64,000 nt of DNA from Dasypus novemcinctus (Eukaryota > Chordata > Mammalia > Cingulata > Dasypodidae): NCBI RefSeq assembly GCF_030445035.2, contig NC_080676.1:103054933-103118932 (forward strand), read 5' to 3'. A program made the position numbers and the translations under genes. Every line of letters starts with the position of its first letter. Positions within the stretch are counted from its first letter, which is position 1. Shown piece by piece: positions 1-12,100 of the stretch. The notes under the pieces were generated by a model, which was given only the letters and a program-made list of their open reading frames with translations, was not told where the DNA came from and made no database searches.

Positions 1-2101
1 AAACTAGACAGAAGATCAACAAGGAAAAAGAGAACTTGAACAATATGATAAATAAGTTAGACCTAACAGACATATACACAACACTGCATCCAAATTCAAC
101 AGGTTATACATTCTTCTCAAGTGCCTATGGATCTTTCTGCAGGATAGATCATGTGTTAGGGCACAATGCAGCTCTCAATAAATATTAAAAAGACTGAAAT
201 TATACAAAGCACCTTCTCAGATCATAATGGAATTAAACTGGAAATCAATAATAGAAAAAAGTAAATTTGCAAATGTGTGGGGGCTGAATGACACAATCCT
301 AAATAATCAGTGAGTCAAAGAAGAAATTGGAAGTGAAATCAGTAAATATATTGAGACAAATGAAAACATAACATCAAAACTTATAGGATACAGCGAAGGC
401 AGTCTTAAGAGGGAAATTTATAGCCCTAAATGTCTATATTAAAAAAGAAGAGCTAAACTAAAATATTTAACTGAACAAGTAGAGAAACTAGAAAAAGAAC
501 AGTAAACCAATGCCAAAGCAAGCAGAAGGAAAGAAATAATAAAGATTAGAGCAGATGAATGAAATTGAGAACAAAAAAAACCAATAAAGTCAACAAAACC
601 AAAAGCTGGTTCTTTGAGATGATCAATAAAATTGACAACATTCTAGCTGGAGTAACAAAGAAAAAAAGAGAGAAGATGGAAATAAATACAATCAGAAATG
701 AAAGGGGGGGGGGAGTTACAACTGATTCCACAGAAATAAAAAGAATCATAAGATATTATGAGAAACTGTATGCCAACAAACTAGACAACCTAGATGAAAT
801 GGACAAATTCCTAGAAATGCACAAACAACCTACACTGACAATACAAGAAATACAAGAACTTAACAAGCCAATCACATTTAAGGAGATTGAATCCAACATC
901 AAAAATCTCCCAGCAAAGAAAAGTCTAGGACCAGATGGCTTCACAGGTGAATTCTACTAAGCATTTTGAAAAGAATTAACACCACTCCTGTTTAAACTCC
1001 TCCAAACCACTGAAGAGGAGGAAAATTTACCCAACACATTTTATGAAGCCAACATTGCCCTATAACCACAGACAGACAAAGATACAAGAAAATTACAGCT
1101 CAATCTATTTAATATAGATGCAAAACTTCTCAATAAAATACTTGCAAATTGAATTCAACAGCATATCAAAAGACTTATCCATCAAAACCAAGTGGGACTT
1201 ATTGCTGGTATGCAAGGCTGGTTCAACATAAGAAAATCAATCAATACACTACATATTAACAAACTGAAGGAAAAAAAACACATCATCTCAATCGATGCAG
1301 AAAAGGCATTTGACAAAATCCAGCATCTTTTTGATAAAAATACTTCAAAAGGTAGGAAGAGAAGGAAAAATCCTCAATATGATAAAAGGCATATATGAAA
1401 AACCCACAGCCAACATCATACTCAATGGAAAAAGGTTGAAAACTTCCCCTCTAAGATCTGGAAAAAGACAAGGAAGCCCACAGTCACCACTGTTATTCAA
1501 TATTGTACCAGAAGTTCTGGCTAGGGCAATTAGACAAGAAAAACGATGTCAATCTTACAGAAACTGATTTATACATTCAATGCAGTACCAATCAAAATCC
1601 CAACAGTTTACTTTACAGAATTAGGAAAGGCAATTAAACAAAGTTCATTTGGAAGGGAAAGTGCACCTGAATAGCCAAAAGCATTCTAAAAAGGAGGAGC
1701 AATGTGGGACAGACATCTGCACACCGATGTTCATAGCGGCATTATTCATGATTGCCAAAAGTTGGAAACAACCCAGGTGCCCATCAACTGATGAGTGGAT
1801 AAACAAACTGTGGTGTATCCACACTATGGAATATTATGCAATGGTAAGAAGAAATGAAGTCATAAAGCATATGACAATATGGATGAACCTGGAGGACACT
1901 ATGTTGAGCAAAGCAAGCCAGACACCAAAGGACAAATACTGTATGATTGTGTTACTATGAACCAAATATATTGTGTAACATATTGTATGATTCAAAAAAA
2001 ATTTTTATGTATCCAGTACATTTGAGAAATGTATGTCTTTATTCAACTGTGCTTTCTTTTGTTTATATTTTCAATTAAATGTACAAAATATATATTTAAA
2101 A
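1..2101 (+). mobile_element. L1 ORF2 and 3' end, decayed
   Basis: Plus-strand frames match L1 ORF2 in order. The endonuclease C-terminal part lies at 1-270 (LNNMINKLDLTDIYTTLHP). The region before and into reverse transcriptase lies at 559-1560, including KSLGPDGFTGEFY and [14 protein letters not shown]. The C-terminal segment lies at 1690-1960 ([19 protein letters not shown], then WMNLED). Stops and frameshifts interrupt all parts, and a piece between RT and the C-terminal segment is missing near 1560-1690. An A/T-rich 3' UTR and A-tail end near 2101. The 5' side runs off the window. Confidence 0.85.
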
Positions 2102-4420
2102 ACTGCTTCTATTAAATAGATTAACAAGACTGGTAAACCTCGAGCCAGACTGAAGAGAGAAGATGTACCATACAATTATTCCAGACCACTTAAAAGGAGG
2201 GAACAGTTCTCAAGTCACTTATGAGGCCAACAAACCAACACCTAAATCAGATAGGGGCATTACAAGATAAAACCAGGAGCCACTATCTCTCATTAATTTT
2301 AAGATGCAAAAATTCTTAAAATGTTAGAAAATAAAATCTAACGATACATAAAAAGGACATTACTACATTATGGTTAAGTGAAGCTTTTCTCAAGACTGCA
2401 AGTTCAAAAATCGATGTAATCCCCCATTAAGACTAAAGAAGAAAAAATATAAGATCATCTTGAAAAATGGAAGAAAGGCACTTAAAAAATCCAAGATAAG
2501 GACCTAAAAACCACTCAGCACACTAGGAAGAGAAGAGAATCTCCTTAACCTGATAAAGGTCATCTATGAAAAAACCTAGCTAAGACTATACTAAATAGTG
2601 AAAGACTGAATACTTTCCCAAAGATCAGGACTAAGGCAACTATGTCCACTTACAAATTCTATTCTAAACTTTTGAGAGGTTCTAGCCCATACTGTAGGGC
2701 CAGAAGAAAAGGGAAGCAGATTAGAAAGAAACTATATTTTAAACTGTCTTTATTTGAATAAATAATCATCTACGTAAAAACCATATGGAATCTACAAAAA
2801 AAAGGCAGTTAGAACAAGTGAGTTTATAAAAGTTGCAAGATACAGGAACAATAGACAAAAATAAACTGTACTCCATGTTAGTAATGAACAATTCGAAACT
2901 GAAGTTTAAAAAATACCATAGCATCAAAAAATCTGTAGTCCTTAGGGATAAATTTGACAAAAGATTTGCATTGTCTTTACTCATACCATACTGCTGAGAG
3001 AAATGAAAACTTTTACTACACAATAACAGAATAAACCAATATAAATATGGATAAATATATGAGGACACTTCACCAGTGAAGATACAGAGATGACAAAGAA
3101 GCACATGACAACTTCATTAGTCATTAGGAAAACGCAAGTTAAAACCACAATGGGATATTACATGCCCATTAAAATGGCTAAAATTAAAATGACTCATCAT
3201 ACCCTGTGTTGGTGAGGATGTGGAGAAACATTCTTTTACACTGCTGGTAGCAATGTAAAATGGTACAATCACTTTAGAAAACAGTTTGGCAGTGTCTTAA
3301 ATTTGCCACAGGACTGCCAATGCAAAGTACCAGAAATAGGTTGGCTTTCCTAATGGAAATTTGATTTAGGGTAAAAGCTTACAATTCAGAGACCGTGAAC
3401 TGTCCAAATCAATGCACCATCAGAGATGCTTTCTCACCAGGCAACTGCCACATGGTGAAGCAAGATGGCAGGTGATCTCTGCCTTTCCCTCCAGGTTCAA
3501 CGTCTCTCAGAGCCCAGCTCCTAGAGATCAGTTATGAACATAAGATTTGTCTCTTACCAGGCCTATCTATCTCAGCTGCTCCACTTTATTTCAGCTGTGA
3601 GCTATTAGGCATATATCAGGATTCCTCTTGAACTGCTCAGTTACCAACTATCCTCAAGTCCTCTCATACAGAAGGATAAAAAATGGCCGCTCCCTTGTTC
3701 TCTGTGTCTCCATTTATATCAAACACAGCAGAAGGGTGAAGACCCAAGCTGGCTCACGCCTCACTGATATGGTCCAATCAAACCGCCCCACACCCAGCAG
3801 AATAGTTCAAAAACAAAATCTTTTATCTAATGTTAAAAAAACAAACAAACAAACAATCTTTCTTTTTGGGATTCATAAAAGAACTTCAAATTGTCACAGG
3901 CAGTTAAATATACACCAATCATATGACTTGCCATTCCAATCCTGGAAATGTACTTGTAAGAGAAATGAAAGATGTACACAAATATTTCTAGCAGCTTTAT
4001 TTGTAATAGCCAAAACCTGGAACAAATCAAATATTCATTAACAGGTAAATGGATAAATTGTGGTATATTCATACAATAGAATACCACTAAGCAATGAAAA
4101 TAAAAAATTACTGATGCACACAACATGGATTAATCTCCAAATTACCCTCAGTGAAAGAAGACAAAATACATACCGTATGACTCCATAAAATTACATACGT
4201 AATTTTAGAAACTTCAAACTAACTTATAATGACAAAGCAGATCAGTGATTGGGGACAAGAGGAGTGACCAGAGGAATTATAAAAGAAAATGAGAAAACTT
4301 GGGGGGTGGGGGAGGGTGTGTGTGATGTTTGTTATCTTGATTGTAGTTGTTTCATGGATATATACAGATGTTGAATTTTACCAAATTATCCATTAAAGTC
4401 ATTGCTTTTTTCACTCTCCT
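2102..4420 (+). mobile_element. Older L1 (ORF2 RT to 3' end), split by a solo LTR
   Basis: Highly decayed plus-strand L1. RT-like sequence is at 2500-2660, the ORF2 C-terminal region (GRCGE-like zinc-knuckle segment) at 3180-3300, and the continuation at 3901-4130 (TQIFLAALFVIAKTWNKSN). The two halves are separated by a foreign LTR at 3313-3895 and join cleanly when it is removed. No intact frame remains. Confidence 0.7.
3313..3895 (-). mobile_element. Solo LTR, diverged ERVL type, inside L1
   Basis: It resembles the better preserved LTRs at 17923-18474 and 23428-23944: it starts with the ATGCAAAGTACCAGAAA-type end, has a GCAAGATGG segment, and ends in a TTTTTGGGATTCATAA stretch. A possible 5-bp target duplication ACAGG lies at 3308-3312 and 3896-3900. 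The L1 sequence resumes in register after it. Confidence 0.6.
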
Positions 4421-5880
4421 TCTGAATACACAGTATTGTTTTCCAGAGGTTAAATGATGCATGATGATGTCATCACTCTTACAAATAATGGAATACGCGC
4501 TTATTTTTTTGTTTTAAAATTTTGTTTTACTTTCAAATATGGTAAATATCTATATATATAACTAGAGGTATGCTAGAGTAGGACTGCACCAGCTCACAAG
4601 AGCTGACTGAGATGTCATGTTGATAGCTTGAACTTGGTCTTAGTGCAGAAACTGCCAAATGGTAACATTGTGTCCTGTTAAACCTGAGGAAAGACTTGTC
4701 CCAAAAGAAATAGGGGAATACCCTCTGGGATTGCCCATCCTACAAGAGGGCCAATTTGAGATTCCAAAGAAAGAGGCACTAAATGCCAGGGTGATTAGTC
4801 TAAAAGCATTTATCAGAGGAACTTATGTATAGAGAGACAACAAGAAGTTCACCTGAGTAGGTCTGTACCTATGGCAACTGCTCTACAGGTAATATATGGT
4901 TGAGGAACAAAGGTGGCTATGTCCCAGGGACTTGCGAGCAAGTTCGGGGAAAACAACTCAGTATGTACTCTTTGCTCAAGATGTGCTTGGGGCCGGCTGC
5001 ATTCATGGTTCTAACAGCCAAAGCTTGGCATGCTTGCAGGGTGCTATGAGAAGGGATGTCTGAGAAAGGCAGGGGCAAGGTCAATCCTTGGTCAGATAGG
5101 AGATGATAGAGGTTTCACACATGATACTACAAATCAGGGCTTTTTAAAAATTTTTGTCAGACAACTGATAGTTAAACATTTACCAGTTTACCACTAGCTA
5201 TAATCGACATCAACAAAAGCTCATTGGAATCCTTAATTTTTTAACAGTCCAAAAGGATCCTAAGACCAAAAAATTTGAGGATAACTAAAGTAGAGGATTG
5301 ACAATAAAGGGGAAGATTTGCCTTTATCTATGAAATTAGAAAGTAATACTAGAAAGAAAACAATGAGATTCTCAGATACCCCTATCAAGAAAATCTTTTG
5401 TACAGATTCATACTTTAGGTGACTTCACCAACTGATGTCACCGCCATTCTGTCATAGAGCTCACTGTTGACACAGCTTTTCCCCAGACGAAGAGAGTCTG
5501 GGGTTGAATCATTAGTTCTCAAATTTACAGAGCCCAAACAACTGTTGTAAGAGATGGGGTTGTCACCTCCTCTGGCAAACACCAAGGAAATCTATCTTGT
5601 TTCCCCCATAGCTACTTATGGACCCCAAAAATTTAACTTTTAAGGTACTGCTTGGAAAAGAGTATCTCCAGACAATATTTTCTAGATAGAGTTCTAACAC
5701 CAGGAAGTGGGGTAAAAATAATTGTATTAGGTGAATCAAGCACCAAGATACCAAGATCTGATACTTTTACTAACAACTCTCAGGCAACTGAAGTACAGAA
5801 GCTTCAGAGGCAGCATACTTTTCTTCTGTTCTTCAATGCCAGCCTGAGTCTTTGTACATGACCCTACACACTTTCAATTA
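4421..5880. other. Unassigned sequence downstream of NIT2
   Basis: No coding exon, SINE, LINE or LTR could be recognised here. Base composition is ordinary for A/T-rich intergenic DNA. I looked for the 3' end of TOMM70, expected beyond NIT2 by human synteny, and did not find it. Confidence 0.4.
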
Positions 5881-6066
5881 TTTAATATGGTGCAGCATAG
5901 TATCAGTGTGCCAAGGCTCCAAAATCTCAAAATGAGAGCTTCCGTGAAAGGAAATGGCTGAAATTAAAAAAAAAAAACAAAAAAAAAACCTCCATTAATC
6001 AGTAGCCAATTGATTATGTTGCAGAATCCTCTCTTTCTGTTCCATGACATGTTGAAAATAGACACC
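5881..6066 (-). terminator. NIT2: NIT2 3' UTR with likely poly(A) signal
   Basis: Reading the minus strand after the stop, there is an A/T-rich untranslated region of about 180 bases with a T-rich tract at 5991-5962. It ends in ATTAAA at 5886-5881, and a GT-rich GTGTGTAGGGT follows at about 5873-5863. A signal followed by a GT-rich element fits a cleavage site near 5865-5875. The short 3' UTR is an inference; no transcript data are available here. Confidence 0.5.
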
Positions 6067-6158
6067 TTAGGGCTTTTTCATCTCCACTGCATAGAGGTCT
6101 GATCGCTTCTGGCTAAAAATGGGAATTTGCTGGCGTATTTCAGCTAGCTTCTTCAGGT
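6067..6158 (-). CDS. NIT2: NIT2 exon 10, C-terminal coding part and stop
   Basis: 92 coding bases after acceptor GTTTTGCAG. Encodes [13 protein letters not shown] and ends Tyr-Ala-Val-Glu-Met-Lys-Lys-Pro, then TAA at 6069-6067. The Met-Lys-Lys-Pro end matches human NIT2 exactly. The 3' untranslated region follows to lower coordinates. Confidence 0.96.
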
Positions 6159-9100
6159 CTGCAAAACAACAAAAACATATTAATAAGATGCAATTTCTCA
6201 CTAGCCAAGGGTACTTCTTCCTCATACACTATACAAATAGTAACAGACCTTGTCTAGATGCACAGATGGCCTAGGACTACTCCCTAGTGTCATTCAAACC
6301 AAACCAAGAAAACAAGCTGACCAGGCCCTAGAATATCTTCGAAGACAAATGAGGACAGGAGTAAAGGATCCCCTCCAGGACATAGGCTTCACAGCCATGG
6401 ACAGTGACCTTAGAGCAATGGAGACACCATGACCTAAACTAAGCCAAGGGCAAATCTTACCTATTTCTGAATACAAGATCATTTCTTCAGTGCCTGCTTT
6501 GGCTAGGACCTCACCCCTGAAAAAAATTCAGAGAAGCAAGAGTGGATTCACTAGTGTTTGCTGATGATTCAAGATTTTCTCCCCCAACTTACAGGACAAT
6601 GGAGAAACAATTCTGAGGTTTTAAACAAGAAGGTAGTGGTATAAAGTCCCTGCTTCTACCATTTAACGAGCTGTGTACAAGTTACTTGGAGTTTCCTCTT
6701 CCTAAGTCTAAGGTAGAAATACTGTGAGAATTTAGTGAGAGAACAATGGAGTGTTTTGTAAACTGCAACTACTAGTTAATGATAGTTGTTCTGTCAAGTT
6801 CTGTCGCTGAGAATAAGGTTGTCTATAACCAAAACACCATCCTCTTGAGCGCATTTGAGTGAAATCCCTTAAAAAGAACAGTGTGGCTCTGCATCTTCAT
6901 GCTTCTCAAAGCTGAAATGGACACAATTGGACATAATAATTAGTTCAGTTTACCAAACAGCTACTACGAGATGTTTGGCACAAAAATCTATTACTTTCAA
7001 TTTCTTCCCCATTTGCCCTGGAATTCAAAGACTAATTTATCATCAACCCCAAGCAACCACCCAAATGTAAAAAACCCTACAGATGGAATTTTGAAAAGAA
7101 AGAAATGAAGGTAACCACTTCATGTCAGAAGTAGCCAACTCAATCAATAACCATTCATTTGGAGAACTAGCTGTGGAGCAGGACTGCCGAAGAGGCAGAG
7201 GACAGGAAAATCCTCTCGTTAACATGGGTCAAAGAATTTGAATAAAGCCTATGTTCAGACCATTGCAATCCTTCCAGTCTTCCAAAATCTCCCTCCCCTA
7301 ACCCTAATGTGCAGAAGAATCACTGAAAATCTGTCACTCGTCCTAATTCCAAGGCATTCCTCCCTCACACTCATTAAGCTCTGGGTCCTGTACAGTAAAA
7401 AGAGAGAATCTTCAGGGCTCCTCAAATTATATTTAACCATTCTTGGTCTTGTTACTGGTACATTTATCCTGTAATTATAGAAATACATATCAATGTGTGT
7501 GTGGGGGGGGGGGGGAGGGTGTACTCACAGAGATGTATGTAAAGTAGTGTGGCATAGATCCAAGTTCTGATGTCAAAATTCCTGGATCTAAATACCGGTC
7601 CTAGCCACTTTATCTTTGTGAACTTCAATTTTACCATCTATAAATTAAGCTTAATGATGATAAACCCCTGAAAGTTCAAATTGGAAAATGTATGCGAAAG
7701 TGCTATGTAAATATGTAAACTGTATAAAGTAGACCATAATATTTGGTAGGATTGTATGTGAATCTGAGTAGACTTACTTGCTGGTTTCACTGAGTAATAA
7801 AATGCTTCTTTCACAGGGGACAAGTTCATAGTTTGCCTTCACTAAACCCATCCTCCCAGGCCTCTAATCATTGTGCTGGGAGCAAAGTCCTCACCCGGGA
7901 ATTCATTCCTGCTCTAGATAATATTTTACCCAAATTTTAACCAGCCTAAATTTTAACCAAAAGCCAAGAGCTTGGGAGACTCTTTTACTAAAACCACCTG
8001 TCTACCACCACTGCCTTGTTTCCTTTAGATAACCCAACTCTGTTTAACAATGAAAGTCAAAAGAGGGCTAAGGCCCTAGCTCACTCCCTATACAAGAATC
8101 AACTCAAAATGGATCAAAGACCTAAATATAAAAGCCAGGACCATGAAACTATTAGAAGAAAATATATGGAAACATTTTCAAGACCTTGTGATAGGTGTTG
8201 GTTTCTTGGACCTTACACCCAAAGCACATGCAACAGAAGAAAAAATAGATAAATGGGACTGCCTCAAAATTAAACACTTTTGCACCTCAAAGGACTGTGT
8301 CAAAAAAGTGAAAAGGCAGTCCACTCAATGGGAAAAAATATTTGAAAATAACTTGTCAGATAAGCGTTTAATATCTAGGATATATAAAGAGATGTTACAA
8401 CTCAACAATAAAAAGACAAACAACCCAATTAAAAAATGGGCAAAAGACTTGAAGACATTTGTCCAAAGAAGAAATACAAATGGCAGAAAAACATATGAAG
8501 TAATGGTCAACATCACTAATGATTAGGGAAATGCAAATCAAAACTAAAATGAGGTATCATTTCACACCTATCAGAATGGCCACTATAAAAAGACAGAGAA
8601 CTACAAGTGTCAGAGAGGATGTGGAGAGACAGGAACATTTCTTCACTGTTGCTGGGAATGCAGAATGGTACAGCCACTGTGGAGGACTATTTGGCAGCTC
8701 CTAAACAAGTTGAATACAGACTTGCCATGTGACCCTGCAGTACCACTACTGCAGAAGAACTGAGAGCAGTGACATAAATGGACATCTGTACACTGATGTT
8801 CAAAGTGACATTATTCATGATTGCTAAAAGTTGGAAACAACCCAGGTTTCCATCAACAGATGAATGGATAAACAAACTGTGGTCTATTCACACGATGGAA
8901 ATTATGCAGCTGTAAAAGAAGTTAAGTTGTAAAACATATGACAACATGGATGAACCTGGAGGACATTATGTTGAGTGAAGCAAACCAGACACAAAAGGAC
9001 AAATAGTATATGACTGCATTACTATGAATCAAATATATTGTGTAACATATTGTATGATTCAAAAAAAAATTTTTAATGAGAAATGTATGTTTTTAACTGT

Positions 9101-12100
9101 TTTCTTTTTAGTTTTTAATTGTTATATTTTCAATTATTAAATGTACAGAATAAAGTTAATTAAAAAAAAAAAAAAAAGAGGACTAAGGCCAAGCACTCAC
9201 TCAGGAAAGCAGGGCTATTCTTTCTGTATTAGGCATCCCCCTGTGCCCAAGCCCCACCTATACATGTACTGTGCCTAGATAATTCCAACCCCAATGTGAA
9301 GGCACCACTTTCAAATACAGTCAGTCAATCCCATTCGGGGCCCCTAGCCCACCCTTTCATGTCACCCTCAGAAACCACAATAGTCTTTCTCAGTCCCACT
9401 TACTGTCTCTGCCTTGTGACCAGTGCTGGTGTCTTCCCCATGTGGCCCTGCGTGGTGTGCTGCCCTCTCTCCAGGGAACTGTGAGTATACCAAATCTTTC
9501 AAACTTTTCCAGTCTCTCTTAAATCTATGTCTGTCCTTACCATACCTCACTCAAGGTAATATGAACAAAACACAGTCACATGGTTTTCAAGCAGTTTAAA
9601 AGTTTCTCTCACAGAGAAGTAGAAAACTGGCAGGACAAGTGGGAAATGCGAGTGGGGACATGGAGGCAGGGCTGGTCAGGAATCAGACGACCCCCCTGCC
9701 TATGTGCCACCCCCTTTCAAGTTCCTAGTGAACCTGTCCACACACAGCCACACTCACCAGGGGTTCACAACAGTGCTGTGTCCCCAGGCAACATAGGAAG
9801 CTTGGTCATCCCGGGCTGGAGATGCTGTGGCCACATATACCTGATTATCAACAGCCCTGAAATCAAGGGATAGAAAAGAGGTAAATCATACATTATAGAT
9901 TTGGCAGCACTTTTTTACCCCAAGTGTACAGATCCTTCTTTTAAAACATAGGACAATGCTATATTCTCAATTAGAGGGACAAGAATCCCTTGAAAACACA
10001 GGCAGTGCCGAAAAAAAGAAAAGAGACCAATATGTCAAGCCCTCAATATTATGGCAAGTAACTATGAATCTTATTCTTCACAAACTGAAACTCAGTGGGT
10101 ACGAAAGGCTCCGAGGGGAGCACAAGGGAAGAATAAAATAGATGGAACATAGGGCATTTTTAGGGCATTATAATTGTTCAGCATAATCTTGCAATAACAG
10201 ATACAGGCCACTTCAAATTTTATCAACCTATAAAGATGTACAATCCAAAATAGAAACCATAATGTAAACTACTGACCATGGTTAGTAGCAATGCGTCAAT
10301 ATTTGTAACAAATGTACCATCCACATGTAAAATGTTAACAGGGGAGAAGGGGGAGGGTGTTGGGTATATGGGAATCTCCTGTATTCTCTATGTGACTTTT
10401 CTGTATCCTAAAGCTTCTTTAAAGATAAAATAAAAAAATAAAACATGGGAAGTGGACTTGGCCCAGTGGTTAGGGCATCCATCTACCACATGGGAGGTCC
10501 GCAGTTTAAACCCCGGGCCTACTTGACCTGTGTGGAGCTGGCTCACATGCAGTGCTGATTGCGCAAGGAGTGCTATGCCACACAGGGGTGCCCCCCACGT
10601 AGGGGAGCCCCACGTGCAAGGAATGTGCCCCGTAAAGAGAGCCACCCAGGGCAAAAGAAAGTTCAGCCTGCCCAGGAATGGCGCTGCACACACGGAGAGC
10701 TGACATAACAAGATGACGCAACAAAAAGAGACACAAATTCCCGAGCCACAGACAACAACAGGAGTGGACAAAGAAGAACACGCAGCAAATAGACACAGAG
10801 AACAGACAACCAGGGTGGGGGGGGGAAGGGGAGAGAAATAAATAAATAAATAAAACATATATGGAAGGAAATATCACTGTACATACAAGATAACAGATCT
10901 CACAGTGATGAAAGACACACTGTCTAAAAAAATTATTTCAAATTTTTAAAGAATTTTCTGTATTTTACTGGTTATTTTTATAATTATTATTTTGTTTTCT
11001 TATTAATTTTATTTGGTTATTTTGTTGGCTTCATTTTTTGGAGACGTTTTGGGTCACAGAAGGGTCACAACAGTGGAGGGAGGATCACTGGTGCTGGGTG
11101 TCAGTGATGGGGAGATGCATGGGAAGGGGTTCATCTGGGACATGCCTCTAAGGCAAATGAATATGTTCAAGTATTCATGGGGCATTGTCTTGGTGGGTGG
11201 AGATCCACACAATAACCCGAAGAATACTGAATTCCCACCCTGGACAATTCTGCTACATTCTCTAACAGAATCCCCCAAGTGCAAGGGCAGTACATAATGA
11301 AGGAAGACAGACCATTATGCCAGGCCCTTGAAATAGCATGACTGTACTTATGAACCTTTTCTTGGGAAATTGAAACTTAGCCTAGTATTATATACTGCCT
11401 AAGAGTTACCTCCTGAAAGTCTCCTTGTTGCTCAAATGTGGCCTGTCTCTAAACCAAACTCAGCATATAAATGCACCACCTTCCCCTGGCATGGGACATG
11501 ACTCCCAGGGAAGAGCACCAACTAGCAATGCACCTGGAAAAAGACTTGGATCAAAAGGAGGAAATGGTAAATACGAATGAGTTTTTATGGCTGAGAGATT
11601 TCAAAGTGAGTCAGAAGGTCATTCCAAAGGTTACACTTACGCAAGTCTCAGCAGGATCTCACTGACTGCCCTAGTAAACAGTACCTCAAATAGCAGGGCT
11701 CCTGAGGGCTCCAGAGATATCCAGAAACTATAAGCAGGGCAGACAGCTCAGGAATTTAGCATCTGATCAGTGGGCCTTACTTTGGAATTTATGCTCCCCA
11801 GTGTAATAGTTAAGACTCACTTATAGGTTCTCTATAAGAGAGAGTGGGTTATATGGGAACCTCTTATGTTTTTTATTTTTTTATGTTTTTTAATGTAACA
11901 TTCCTTGTGATCTATTAACTTTAATTTAAAAATAAAGTATACCTTTAATAGGGAAAAAAAAAAAAAAGACCTTATAATGGTTTCTTGGCAGAGCAGCCCC
12001 AGGACAAGCAGGATGGTGTAGAGGAAGAGGTAGGATAAATACCTAGATCTAAACAGCACGGTCAGCTGGTCTCTCACTAGGGCTGTCAGGCTAAAATAAC

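Noticed and set aside
1-6000. Search for TOMM70 3' exons, expected beyond NIT2 from human gene order
   Set aside because: No segment matched; the interval is L1, an LTR and unassigned DNA. The gene probably lies beyond the left edge.
10447-10520. tRNA-like heads in the SINEs as possible tRNA genes
   Set aside because: They retain A and B boxes but are fused to SINE bodies, recur many times and do not fold into an intact cloverleaf by eye.
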